Source: Streptomyces sp. TLI_146 (GTDB lineage Bacteria; Actinomycetota; Actinomycetes; Streptomycetales; Streptomycetaceae). Taken from it: 64,000 nucleotides of DNA. A model generated the notes under the pieces. That model was not told the origin of the DNA. It did not search any database and worked only from the letters and a program-made list of their open reading frames with translations. Positions within the stretch are counted from its first letter, which is position 1. Every line of letters begins with the position of its first letter. Below, one piece after another: positions 16,383 through 26,220 of this stretch. The translations under genes and the position numbers were made by a program. The stretch spans positions 6,200,001 to 6,264,000 of the forward strand of contig NZ_PJMX01000001.1 in NCBI RefSeq assembly GCF_002846415.1. Reading direction: 5' to 3'.

Positions 16383-17381
16383 GTGACCGCACCGCTCGAG
16401 ACCACCGGATCGGCTGCCGAGGTGCCGCCGGAGGCAGTACTCACGGGGGCCAAGCAGAGCCAGATCGAGGGCCGTTCACTCGGACAGATCGCCTGGACGC
16501 GCTTCAAGCGCGACAAACTCGCGGTCGCCGGTGGCGTCGTCGTCGTCCTGCTCGTCCTGCTCGCCGTTCTCTCCAAGCCGATCCAGTGGGCGTTCGGGAT
16601 GGATCCGAACGAGTTCCACCAGGACCTGATCGACCCGGCCCTGCTGGCGCCCAAGGGAGCCTGGGGCGGGATGAGTTGGGAACACCCGCTGGGTGTCGAC
16701 CCGCAGTACGGGCGCGACATCCTGTCCCGGATCATCGAGGGCTCCTGGGTGTCGCTGCTCGTCGCGGGCGGCGCCACGCTGCTCTCGGTCGTCATCGGCG
16801 TGATCATGGGCGTCACGGCAGGGTTCTACGGCGGCTGGGCGGACACCCTGATCAGCCGCGCGATGGACGTCTTCCTGGCGTTCCCGCTCCTGCTCTTCGC
16901 CATCTCGATCTCCGCGTCCCTCCAGGACGGGGCGTTCGGAATGACCGGGCTGCCACTGAGGATCAGCGTGCTGATCTTCGTGATCGGCTTCTTCAGCTGG
17001 CCGTACATGGGCCGTATCGTCCGGGCCCAGACGCTCAGCCTGCGCGAACGCGAGTTCGTCGAGGCGGCCAAGAGCCTCGGCGCCCGCGGTCCGTTCATCC
17101 TGATCCGGGAGCTGCTGCCGAACCTGGTCGCACCGATCCTGGTCTACTCCACGCTCCTGATCCCCACGAACATCCTGTTCGAGGCCGGACTCAGCTTCCT
17201 CGGCGTCGGCATCTCGCCGCCGCAGGCATCGTGGGGCGGAATGCTCTCCACCGCGACCGACCTCTACGAGGCGGACCCGCAGTACATGATCGTGCCGGGC
17301 CTGGCGATCTTCATCACGGTCCTGGCGTTCAACCTGCTGGGCGACGGGCTGCGAGACGCCCTCGACCCGCGAGGCAAGTAA
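16383..17381 (+). CDS. Oligopeptide ABC transporter permease, OppC/DppC type
   Basis: 332 residues. An N-terminal cytoplasmic stretch and one TM (VVVVLLVLLAVLS) precede a periplasmic loop, then five more TM segments. The permease coupling loop, EAAKSLGARGPFILIRELLPN, is the EAA motif that contacts the ATPases (core EAAKSLGARG). Here the C-type permease is the first gene of the importer operon, ahead of the binding protein. Confidence 0.93.
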   Translation: MTAPLETTGSAAEVPPEAVLTGAKQSQIEGRSLGQIAWTRFKRDKLAVAGGVVVVLLVLLAVLSKPIQWAFGMDPNEFHQDLIDPALLAPKGAWGGMSWEHPLGVDPQYGRDILSRIIEGSWVSLLVAGGATLLSVVIGVIMGVTAGFYGGWADTLISRAMDVFLAFPLLLFAISISASLQDGAFGMTGLPLRISVLIFVIGFFSWPYMGRIVRAQTLSLREREFVEAAKSLGARGPFILIRELLPNLVAPILVYSTLLIPTNILFEAGLSFLGVGISPPQASWGGMLSTATDLYEADPQYMIVPGLAIFITVLAFNLLGDGLRDALDPRGK

Positions 17382-17445
17382 GCACGCGGCACCTGCCACA
17401 CACGACACATCTGCCGCAACCATCCATAGAGGGGGCATTCCTCAG

Positions 17446-19203
17446 GTGAAGACGAGAAAAGCGACCGTCCTGATCGCTACCGCCGTGGCGCTGACGCTGG
17501 GGGCCACCGCGTGCAACGACTCCAAGGACGACAAGTCCGGCGGTAGCGGCACCAAGTCCGCCGCCGACGCCGGTCTGACCCAGATCGTCAACAAGTCCGA
17601 CAAGAAGGGTGGCACCGCCACCTACGCGATGTCGGACGTCCCGGACTCCCTGGACCCGGGCAACACGTACTACGGCTGGGTGCAGAACTTCTCCCGCCTG
17701 TACGGCCGCACGCTCACCACGTTCAAGCCGGCCGCCGGCAAGGACGGCCTGACCGTGGTCCCGGACCTCGCGGAGTCGCTCGGCAAGCCCAGCGCCGACG
17801 CGAAGACCTGGACGTACACCCTGCGCAAGGGCCTGAAGTTCGAGGACGGCACGCCGATCACCTCGAAGGACGTCAAGTACGCCGTCGAGCGGTCGAACTT
17901 CGCCCCCGAGGCGCTGTCCAACGGCCCGACGTACTTCAAGTCCCACCTGATCGACGGTGACAAGTACGAGGGTCCGTACAAGAACAAGGACCCCAAGGGC
18001 ATCGCGTCCATCGAGACGCCGGACGACAACACCATCGTCTTCAAGCTGAAGGACGCCTTCGCGGACTTCGACTACCTGGCGACGTTCTCCCAGACGGCTC
18101 CCGTGCCGAGGGACAAGGACAAGGGCGCGACCTACGTCCAGCACATCGTCTCCTCCGGCCCGTACAAGTTCGAGTCGTACGAGGAGGGCAAGGGCGCGAC
18201 CCTCGTCCGCAACCCGCAGTGGGACCAGAAGACCGACCCGATCCGCCCGGCCCTGCCGGACAAGATCAGCATCCGGTTCAAGGTCAACGCGGTCACGGTC
18301 GACAACGACCTGCTCGCCGACAACCTGACCGTCGACGCGGCCGGCACCGGTGTCTCCCCGCAGACCCAGCCGAAGGTCATCACCAACCCGAAGTACAAGG
18401 CGCAGACGGACGGTTCGTACGCCGGTGCCACCTCGTACATCGGTCTGAACGTGCACGTGGCCCCGTTCGACAACGTGCACTGCCGCAAGGCCGTCCAGTG
18501 GGGCATCGACAAGGCGTCGATCCAGGCCGCCGCGGGTGGCGCGCCCAAGGGTGACGTCGCCTCGACGCTGCTGCCGCCGTCGGTCAACGGCTACGCCAAG
18601 TTCAACCTGTACGAGACCCCGGGCGACAAGGGCGACGAGGCCAAGGCCAAGGACGAGCTCAAGCAGTGCGGTCAGCCGAACGGCTTCTCGACCAACCTGA
18701 CGGCCCGCTCCGACCGCCCGTCCGAGATGGCCATGGCCACCGCGGTCCAGGCGTCGCTGAAGAAGCTCAACATCAACGCCGAGATCAAGTCCTTCCCCGC
18801 GGGCAAGTACTTCCAGAACTTCGCCGGCAACCCGCAGTACGTGCACGACCACAAGCTCGGCATGATCATGACCGCGTGGGGTGCCGACTGGCCGACCGGC
18901 TTCGGCTTCCTGGACCAGATCATCAACGGCTCGGCCATCAAGCCGTCCGGTGGCAACAACGTCCAGGAGCTGAACGACCCGGCGATCAACAAGGCGCTGA
19001 ACGACGCCATCGCCAACACGGACAAGGCCGCCCGTGAGAAGGCCTGGGGCGACATCGACAAGATGGTCGCCGAGAACGCCTCCGCCGTGCCGCTGATCTA
19101 CCGCAAGAACCTGCTGTTCCGCCCGAACTCCGCGACGAACGTCACGGTCACCCAGGCGTACCTCGGTATGTACGACTACCTGCTGATGGGTTCCTCCAAG
19201 TAA
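17446..19203 (+). CDS. Oligopeptide-binding lipoprotein (SBP family 5)
   Basis: 585 residues. A lipoprotein signal peptide, MKTRKATVLIATAVAL, ends in the lipobox GATAC, so Cys23 would be lipidated at the outer face of the membrane. The mature protein shows the family-5 pattern YAMSDVPDSLDPG near the N-terminus, TYTLRKGLKFEDGTPITSKDV and MTAWGADWPTGFGFLDQ. It delivers peptides to the permeases encoded on either side. The GTG at 17446 has AGGGGG nine bases upstream. A hairpin after the gene probably raises its level relative to downstream genes. Confidence 0.95.
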   Translation: MKTRKATVLIATAVALTLGATACNDSKDDKSGGSGTKSAADAGLTQIVNKSDKKGGTATYAMSDVPDSLDPGNTYYGWVQNFSRLYGRTLTTFKPAAGKDGLTVVPDLAESLGKPSADAKTWTYTLRKGLKFEDGTPITSKDVKYAVERSNFAPEALSNGPTYFKSHLIDGDKYEGPYKNKDPKGIASIETPDDNTIVFKLKDAFADFDYLATFSQTAPVPRDKDKGATYVQHIVSSGPYKFESYEEGKGATLVRNPQWDQKTDPIRPALPDKISIRFKVNAVTVDNDLLADNLTVDAAGTGVSPQTQPKVITNPKYKAQTDGSYAGATSYIGLNVHVAPFDNVHCRKAVQWGIDKASIQAAAGGAPKGDVASTLLPPSVNGYAKFNLYETPGDKGDEAKAKDELKQCGQPNGFSTNLTARSDRPSEMAMATAVQASLKKLNINAEIKSFPAGKYFQNFAGNPQYVHDHKLGMIMTAWGADWPTGFGFLDQIINGSAIKPSGGNNVQELNDPAINKALNDAIANTDKAAREKAWGDIDKMVAENASAVPLIYRKNLLFRPNSATNVTVTQAYLGMYDYLLMGSSK

Positions 19204-19244
19204 GCGGCTGAGCCCCCGAGTTCTTTGAAAGGCAGGTGAAGGCT

Positions 19245-19290
19245 CCGGTGCCCGCCGGGTCGGGAAGACCCCCGGCCTGGCGGGCACCGG
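19245..19290 (+). terminator. Hairpin between binding protein and downstream permease
   Basis: A perfect 12-bp stem (CCGGTGCCCGCC/GGCGGGCACCGG) with an inner GGG/CCC pairing and no T tract. It sits inside the operon, where partial termination or 3'-end protection would give more binding protein than permease. Confidence 0.6.
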
Positions 19291-19303
19291 TTGCCGGACA
19301 GCT

Positions 19304-20310
<1,007 letters not shown>

Positions 20311-20314
<4 letters not shown>

Positions 20315-21405
20315 GCGACCTGAACAAGACCGGCGCGGCCGTCGGCGAGCCGGTGGCCGAGCGCCCCGCCGACACCGGGGAGGCGTTCCTCTCCGTACGG
20401 GACCTGCGCATCCACTTCGACACCGACGACGGCCTGGTCAGGTCCGTCGACGGGGTCAGCTTCGACATCAAGCCCGGCAGGACCCTCGGCATCGTGGGCG
20501 AGTCCGGCTCGGGCAAGTCGGTGACCTCGCTCGGTGTGATGGGGCTGCACCGCAGCGCCAACGCCAAGATCTCCGGCGAGGTGTGGCTGGACGGCGAGGA
20601 GCTGATCGGCGCCGACCCCGACCACGTACGGCGGCTGCGCGGCCGGAAGATGGCCATGATCTTCCAGGACCCGCTCTCCGCGATGCACCCGTACTACTCG
20701 GTCGGCGCGCAGATCGTGGAGGCCTACCGCGTCCACAACGAGGTCTCCAAGAAGGTCGCCCGCACCCGCGCGATCGAGATGCTCGACCGGGTCGGCATCC
20801 CGGAGCCCGGCAAGCGTGTGGACTCGTATCCGCACGAGTTCTCCGGCGGTATGCGCCAGCGCGCGATGATCGCGATGGCGCTGGTCAACAACCCCGAGCT
20901 GCTGATCGCGGACGAGCCGACCACCGCCCTGGACGTCACCGTCCAGGCGCAGATCCTGGACCTGATCCGCGATCTGCAGAAGGAGTTCGGCTCCGCCGTC
21001 ATCATGATCACGCACGATCTGGGCGTGGTCGCCGAGATGGCGGACGACCTCCTGGTGATGTACGGCGGCCGGTGCATCGAGCGGGGCCCCGCGGAGAAGG
21101 TCTTCTACGAGCCCCAGCACCCCTACACCTGGGGCCTGTTGGGATCGATGCCGCGCATCGACCGCGAGGAGACCGAGCGGCTGATCCCCGTCAAGGGCTC
21201 GCCGCCGTCGCTGATCAACGTGCCGTCCGGCTGCGCCTTCAACCCGCGCTGCCCGTACGCGGACCTGCCCAAGGACAACGTCACGCGCACCGTGCGTCCC
21301 GAGCTCAAGCAGTGGGACGACGCCGAAGGGCACTTCTCCGCCTGCCATATGTCGCAGGAGGAGCGGACCCGTATCTGGACCGAAGAGATTGCGCCGAAGC
21401 TGTGA
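20311..21405 (+). CDS. Oligopeptide ABC transporter ATPase, OppD type
   Basis: 364 residues. Walker A GESGSGKS, signature FSGGMRQRAMI, Walker B LLIADEPTTALDV, and the C-terminal oligopeptide domain with cysteines (CAFNPRCPYA) characteristic of OppD/DppD. The GTG at 20311 overlaps the permease stop. It pairs with the OppF-type ATPase, which overlaps by four bases. Confidence 0.96.
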
Positions 21406-22718
21406 GCGACAAGAAGCCCACGGGCACCGAGAAGGCGATCCCGGAGCAGTCGGCCGCCTCGCCCGAGCCGATCCTCAAGGTGGAGGGGCTCACCAAGCAC
21501 TTCCCCATCAAGAAGGGCCTGCTCGGGCGGCAGACCGGTGCGGTCAAGGCGGTCGACGGCGTCTCCTTCGACGTCCGGGCGGGTGAGACCCTCGGCGTGG
21601 TGGGCGAGTCGGGCTGCGGCAAGTCGACGATGGGCCGCCTGGTCACCCGGCTGCTCGAACCGACGGGCGGCAAGGTCGAGTTCGAGGGCCACGACATCAC
21701 GCACCTGTCGGCCGGGCGGATGCGTCCGCTCCGCCGCGACATGCAGATGATCTTCCAGGACCCGTACGGCTCGCTGAACCCGCGCCACACCATCGGCGGG
21801 ATCGTCTCCACCCCCTTCCGGCTCCAGGGCGTCACGCCCGAGGGCGGGGTGAAGAAGGAGGTCCAGCGGCTGATGGAGCTGGTGGGCCTCAACCCCGAGC
21901 ACTACAACCGCTATCCGCACGAGTTCTCCGGCGGACAGCGCCAGCGCATCGGCATCGCCCGCGCGCTCGCGCTCAACCCGAAGCTGGTCGTGGCGGACGA
22001 GCCGGTGTCGGCGCTCGACGTGTCGATCCAGGCGCAGGTGGTCAACCTTCTGGACGACCTCCAGAGCGAGCTGGGCCTCACCTATGTGATCATCGCCCAC
22101 GACCTGTCGGTCATCCGGCACGTCTCGGACCGGATCGCGGTGATGTACCTCGGCAAGATCGTGGAGCTCGCCGACCGCAAGTCGCTGTACTCGGCCCCCA
22201 TGCACCCGTACACCAAGGCACTGCTTTCGGCCGTGCCGGTGCCGGACCCCAAGCGCAAGGGCGTCAAGAGCGAGCGGATCCTGCTCAAGGGCGATGTGCC
22301 GTCGCCCATCTCGCCGCCGAGCGGCTGCCGCTTCCACACCCGGTGCTGGAAGGCGACGGAGATCTGCAAGACGCAGGAGCCGCCGCTGATCGCCCTGAAG
22401 ACGGGCCATCAGGTGGCCTGCCACCACCCGGAGAACGCGCCGGACCAGGCCCCGGGCGAGACGGTGCTGCCCGAGGCGCGGGAGTCGGTGGAGGTGGTGT
22501 CGATGACGAAGGCCGAGGCTGTGGCGGAGGCGTCGACAAAGACCGAGCCGGTCGCCGGGACCGAGGCGGCGGATGAGGCCACTGAGACGGCCGCCGACGC
22601 GGAGGCGCCGGAGGCTTCCGAGCCTGCGGCGGAGTCCAAGGCGGAGCCCGCATCGGAGCCCGGGGCGAAGTCCACATCCGGACCGGACTCCACCGTTCAG
22701 GAGTCAACCGACAAGTAA
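21402..22718 (+). CDS. Oligopeptide ABC transporter ATPase, OppF type, with an acidic tail
   Basis: 438 residues. Walker A GESGCGKST, signature FSGGQRQRIGIA, Walker B VVADEPVSALDV, and the C-terminal CRFHTRCW segment end the normal OppF fold near residue 350. The last 75 to 80 residues are a low-complexity tail rich in Ala, Glu, Pro, Ser and Thr (for example EATETAADAEAPEASEPAAE). This is unusual for OppF and likely disordered. It is the last gene of the importer operon. Confidence 0.95.
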   Translation: MSDKKPTGTEKAIPEQSAASPEPILKVEGLTKHFPIKKGLLGRQTGAVKAVDGVSFDVRAGETLGVVGESGCGKSTMGRLVTRLLEPTGGKVEFEGHDITHLSAGRMRPLRRDMQMIFQDPYGSLNPRHTIGGIVSTPFRLQGVTPEGGVKKEVQRLMELVGLNPEHYNRYPHEFSGGQRQRIGIARALALNPKLVVADEPVSALDVSIQAQVVNLLDDLQSELGLTYVIIAHDLSVIRHVSDRIAVMYLGKIVELADRKSLYSAPMHPYTKALLSAVPVPDPKRKGVKSERILLKGDVPSPISPPSGCRFHTRCWKATEICKTQEPPLIALKTGHQVACHHPENAPDQAPGETVLPEARESVEVVSMTKAEAVAEASTKTEPVAGTEAADEATETAADAEAPEASEPAAESKAEPASEPGAKSTSGPDSTVQESTDK

Positions 22719-22749
22719 CGCATGACGGTTCGGCAAAGTCATGTTCACG

Positions 22750-22833
22750 CCGAAACGGGAGAGTGCAGAGTCTGCCTGTCCGTACGCACGGAAACGCGTT
22801 CGAAGGGCAGACCCATGGCACTCTCCCGTTCGG
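22750..22833 (+). promoter_or_regulatory. Inverted repeat spanning the M1 peptidase start
   Basis: Left arm 22750-22766 and right arm 22818-22833 are complementary over 16 bp with one bulged A. The right arm begins directly after the ATG (22815-22817), so the ribosome site and start codon would sit at the foot of the folded structure. This could limit translation initiation, or it could be a duplicated stretch with no role. Confidence 0.55.
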
Positions 22834-24221
22834 CACGCCGTACCTCACGGCTGCTCGCCCTCGCCACCGCGGCGGCATCGGCCTTCACCATCGCCGCCGC
22901 ACCCGGCGGCGGCTCGCCCGGCGCCGCGGGCATCGGCGACCCCTACTTCCCCGACCTCGGCAACGGCGGCTTCGACGCCCTCCACTACGACCTCGGGGTC
23001 AGCTACCACCCGGACTCCGGGCGGCTCGACGGGCGTACGACGATCACCGCCCGCGCCACCCAGACCCTCACCAGCTTCGACCTCGACCTCCAGAAACTCA
23101 CCGTCGACGCGATACGGGTGAACGGCAGACCCGCCGACTTCACCCGCAACGGCGACGAGATCCTGGTGACGCCCCGTCACAAGCTGCACAGGGGCCAGGA
23201 GTTCGAGGTCACCGTCGTCTACGGCGGCGTTCCCGTCGCGCTCAACGGCCCCATCGTCTTCGGCTCCGACTACGGCTGGATGAAGACCAAGGACGGCGTC
23301 TTCGTGGCCTGTGAGCCGAACGCCGCCTCCACCTGGTTCCCCTCCAGCGACCACCCCGCCGACAAGGCCACCTACGACATCCGCATCGACGCCCCCAAGG
23401 GCCTGACCGGTGTCTCCAACGGCCGGCTGGTCTCCTCGTACGACCGCGGCGACCGCTCGTACTCCCACTGGCGCGAGAACAGGCCCATGGCGACGTACCT
23501 GGCAACGGCGACCATCGGCAAGTTCGACGTGCGGACCGGGAGGACCCCGGCCGGGACGCCGATCTATGTGGCGATCGACCCGGTGCTCAAGGGGCAGAAC
23601 CAGGTCGACGTGTACGGAGTGACGGCCGAGGCCACCGACTACTGGTCCGAGGTCTTCGGCCCGTACCCCTTCGAGGAGACGGGTGCGATCGTCGACGACA
23701 TGCCGCAGGCGGGCTTCTCGCTCGAAGTGCAGTCCAAGCCCGCGTACTCGGCGGTGCGCAACGAGACCACCATCGTCCACGAGCTCGCCCACCAGTGGTT
23801 CGGTGACTCGGTCTCGGTGGCGCAGTGGAAGGACATCTGGCTCAACGAGGGCTTCGCGAGCTACGCGCAGTGGCTGTGGGAGGAGCACAAGGGCCGGGGG
23901 ACCGCCCACGACCTGGCCCGCGCCTACTACAACCGGATCCCGGCCGGTGACGCGTTCTGGCAGATAAAGGTCGCCGACCCGCAGCGCGACACGATGTTCG
24001 CCGGGGCCGTCTACCGGCGCGGCGCGCTGACGCTCCAGGTGCTCCGCGAGCGCATCGGCGACCAGGCGTTCTTCAAGCTGCTGCCCGCGTGGACGAAGCT
24101 CCACCGGTACGGCAACGCGAACACGTCCCAGTTCGTCGCGCTGGCCGAGAAGATCTCGGGACAGCAGCTGGACGACCTCTTCCAGACCTGGATCTACTCG
24201 ACGGGCAAGCCGGCCTGGTGA
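22815..24221 (+). CDS. Secreted M1-family zinc metallopeptidase
   Basis: 468 residues. A signal peptide, MALSRSARRTSRLLALATAA, runs to about residue 30. The zinc motif HELAHQWFGDS begins at residue 322, with the third ligand Glu in WLNEGFASYAQW. The N-terminal domain is the beta-sandwich of aminopeptidase N relatives. The protein lacks the long C-terminal helical domain of cytosolic PepN, as in other short secreted actinobacterial members. It follows the peptide importer by 96 bp, which suits extracellular trimming of peptides for uptake. AGGG precedes the ATG. Confidence 0.93.
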   Translation: MALSRSARRTSRLLALATAAASAFTIAAAPGGGSPGAAGIGDPYFPDLGNGGFDALHYDLGVSYHPDSGRLDGRTTITARATQTLTSFDLDLQKLTVDAIRVNGRPADFTRNGDEILVTPRHKLHRGQEFEVTVVYGGVPVALNGPIVFGSDYGWMKTKDGVFVACEPNAASTWFPSSDHPADKATYDIRIDAPKGLTGVSNGRLVSSYDRGDRSYSHWRENRPMATYLATATIGKFDVRTGRTPAGTPIYVAIDPVLKGQNQVDVYGVTAEATDYWSEVFGPYPFEETGAIVDDMPQAGFSLEVQSKPAYSAVRNETTIVHELAHQWFGDSVSVAQWKDIWLNEGFASYAQWLWEEHKGRGTAHDLARAYYNRIPAGDAFWQIKVADPQRDTMFAGAVYRRGALTLQVLRERIGDQAFFKLLPAWTKLHRYGNANTSQFVALAEKISGQQLDDLFQTWIYSTGKPAW

Positions 24222-24260
24222 GCCGGTCCCGGTAGGGCGGCCAGGCCGGGAGCGCGAGCA

Positions 24261-24274
24261 CCGGACATGTCCGG
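24261..24274. promoter_or_regulatory. Perfect 14-bp palindrome, possible operator
   Basis: CCGGACATGTCCGG lies 27 bp before the TRIC-like start, about where a -35 element would fall. No regulator is identified. Confidence 0.4.
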
Positions 24275-24300
24275 CTGAAAACTTCGAGTAAAAATGTCAG

Positions 24301-24957
24301 GTGCTCCACGAACTGTTCACCCCCTCCGTCCAGCATGCGCTCGACCTCGTCGGAATCTTCGTCTTCGCGATCTCCGGCGCGCTGCTCGCCGTACGCAAGA
24401 ACTTCGACGTGTTCGGCATCGCGGTCCTGGCCGAGGTCACCGCGCTGGGCGGAGGGCTGTTCCGTGACCTGATCATCGGCGCGGTACCGCCCGCCGCGTT
24501 CAGTGATCTCGGGTACTTCATCACGCCGCTCCTCGCCGCCGTCCTGGTGTTCTTCCTCCACCCCGAGGTCGAGCGGACCCAGAACGCGGTCAACGTGTTC
24601 GACGCGGCGGGCCTCGGCCTGTTCTGCGTCACGGGCACGACCAAGGCGTACGACTACGGGCTCGGCCTCACCTCGTCCGCGGCCCTGGGCCTGGCCACGG
24701 CGGTCGGCGGCGGCGTCCTGCGCGACATCCTGGCCAACGAGGTCCCGTCCCTGCTCCGCTGGGACCGCGACCTGTACGCGGTCCCGGCGATCGTGGGCGC
24801 CACGATCGTGGCCCTCTGCATCCGCTTCGACACCCTGAACGCGGCGACGAGCGGCGCCGCCATCATCACGGCGTTCCTGCTCCGCCTGGCGGCGATGCGG
24901 TACCACTGGCGCGCGCCGAGGGCATGGAACCGGAGGAGCGCGGCGGCGGAGGAGTAG
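24301..24957 (+). CDS. TRIC-like (UPF0126) membrane protein
   Basis: 218 residues in an internally duplicated membrane fold with about seven TM segments. Each half carries the glycine/arginine motif of the family: ALGGGLFRDLIIGAVPP in the first and AVGGGVLRDILANEVPSL in the second. Prokaryotic members are homologous to trimeric intracellular cation channels. There is no clear ribosome site before the GTG at 24301, and an A/T run five bases upstream could be the -10 of a leaderless transcript. Confidence 0.9.
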   Translation: MLHELFTPSVQHALDLVGIFVFAISGALLAVRKNFDVFGIAVLAEVTALGGGLFRDLIIGAVPPAAFSDLGYFITPLLAAVLVFFLHPEVERTQNAVNVFDAAGLGLFCVTGTTKAYDYGLGLTSSAALGLATAVGGGVLRDILANEVPSLLRWDRDLYAVPAIVGATIVALCIRFDTLNAATSGAAIITAFLLRLAAMRYHWRAPRAWNRRSAAAEE

Positions 24958-24978
24958 GCCCTGGCGGGGCCCGGTGTT

Positions 24979-25131
24979 CGTCTGCGGGTGGGTGGGTGGC
25001 TGGTCGCGCAGTTCCCCGCGCCCCTAAAAGCGCCCCTGCGGGCCGCCCAGGGGATTGCCGCGGAGCGGCATCTTTAGGGGCGCGGGGAACTGCGCGAGCA
25101 ACCGGCCACCGGCCCGCAGACGAACGAGGAA
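24979..25131. repeat. Long palindromic extragenic repeat
   Basis: Two arms of about 50 bases are inverted copies: TCGTCTGCGGG ... CGCGCAGTTCCCCGCGCCCC on the left, and its complement on the right, separated by a GC-rich hairpin. Two further palindromes follow (25142-25156 and 25168-25186). This is a class of repeat I recognise from Streptomyces intergenic regions. The whole stretch 24958-25289 holds no gene. Confidence 0.85.
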
Positions 25132-25277
25132 GCGGGGTGCAGGGGCCGCAGGCCCCGCAAGCGGGGGCCGGGGGCGTAGCCCCCGGGAGACCACCTCAGC
25201 CCACCACCCACCCCCGGAGGGTTTAGGGAAGGGGCGGGGCGGGGCAAAAAAAGCTACCGCTCAGTAACGTACCCGTG

Positions 25278-25283
25278 TACCGT
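25278..25283 (+). promoter_or_regulatory. -10 element of a leaderless transcript
   Basis: TACCGT, then exactly six bases, then the ATG at 25290. No ribosome site is visible. Confidence 0.55.
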
Positions 25284-25289
25284 GGCCGC

Positions 25290-26135
25290 ATGGCACAGGC
25301 AACGATCGGGGACAGCGAGTTCGACCGGGACACCGCCGTCACCCCGCGCGAAGACGAAGACGGCGTCTACGACGCCCACCTCTCGGCGGGGTGGACGATC
25401 ATCCACGCCGTGAACGGCGGATACCTCCTCGCCCTCCTCGGCCGCACCCTCGGCCAAGCCCTCCCGCACGCCGACCCCTTCAGCGTGACGGCCCACTACC
25501 TCACCCCCTCGGCTCCCGGCCCCGCCGTCGTCCGCACCCAGCGCGTCCGCACCGGCCGCACGCTCTCCACCGGCCAGGCCTCGCTCTTCCAGTACGACGA
25601 GAACGGCGCCGAGGTCGAGCGCATCCGCGTCCTCGCCTCGTACGGCGACCTGGACGCCCTCCCGGACGACGTGCGCACCACGGCCAAGCCGCCGGCGATC
25701 CCGCCGATCGAGCACTGCCTCGGCCCGGCCGACGCCCCCGCCCCGATCCCGGGCAGCTCGGCCATCACCGAGCGGCTGATGCTGAAGCTCGACCCGACCA
25801 CCCTCGGCTGGGCGGTCGGCGCCCCCTCGGGCAAGGGGGAGATGCGCGGCTGGTTCGGCCTGGCCGACGGCCGCGACCCCGACCCGTACTCGCTGCTGCT
25901 CGCCGTCGACGCCCTCCCGCCGACCGCGTTCGAGATGGGCCTGACCGGCTGGACGCCCACGGTCGAGCTGACCGCGCACATCCGCTGCCGCCCGGCACCC
26001 GGCCCGCTGCGGGTCTCCATCACCACCCGCAACCTGGCCGGCGGCTTCCTGGAGGAGGACGCCGAGGTCTGGGACAGCGCCGACCGCCTGGTCGCCCAGT
26101 CCCGCCAGCTGGCCCGCGCCCTGCGCACGCCGTAA
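25290..26135 (+). CDS. Double hot-dog thioesterase-family protein (TesB-like)
   Basis: 281 residues. The first hot-dog region carries WTIIHAVNGGYLLALLGRTLGQAL and SVTAHYLTPSAPGP. The second carries GLADGRDPDPYSLLLAVDALPPTAFEMG and RNLAGGFLEEDAEVWDSADRLVAQSRQLA, shown only as pieces. This is the actinobacterial acyl-CoA thioesterase layout. The ATG at 25290 fits a leaderless start. It converges on the TetR gene, which may control fatty-acyl metabolism. Substrate unknown. Confidence 0.85.
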   Translation: MAQATIGDSEFDRDTAVTPREDEDGVYDAHLSAGWTIIHAVNGGYLLALLGRTLGQALPHADPFSVTAHYLTPSAPGPAVVRTQRVRTGRTLSTGQASLFQYDENGAEVERIRVLASYGDLDALPDDVRTTAKPPAIPPIEHCLGPADAPAPIPGSSAITERLMLKLDPTTLGWAVGAPSGKGEMRGWFGLADGRDPDPYSLLLAVDALPPTAFEMGLTGWTPTVELTAHIRCRPAPGPLRVSITTRNLAGGFLEEDAEVWDSADRLVAQSRQLARALRTP

Positions 26136-26172
26136 CCCGTACGCCCCTCCGCCGGGCCGCCGCCCTCCGCTC

Positions 26173-26220
26173 AGCTCTCAGTCGAGCTCTCAGCCGAGTT
26201 CTCAGCCGAGCTCTCAGTCC
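26173..26220. repeat. Four 12-bp tandem repeats at the TetR 3' end
   Basis: Four near-identical units of AGCTCTCAGYCG overlap the TetR stop codon. On the coding strand each unit supplies another TGA. This looks like slippage at a gene end. A related motif recurs at 54799-54883. Confidence 0.8.

Noticed and set aside
26173..26220. Tandem repeats as a CRISPR array
   Set aside because: The units are 12 bases and contiguous, with no spacers and no cas genes.
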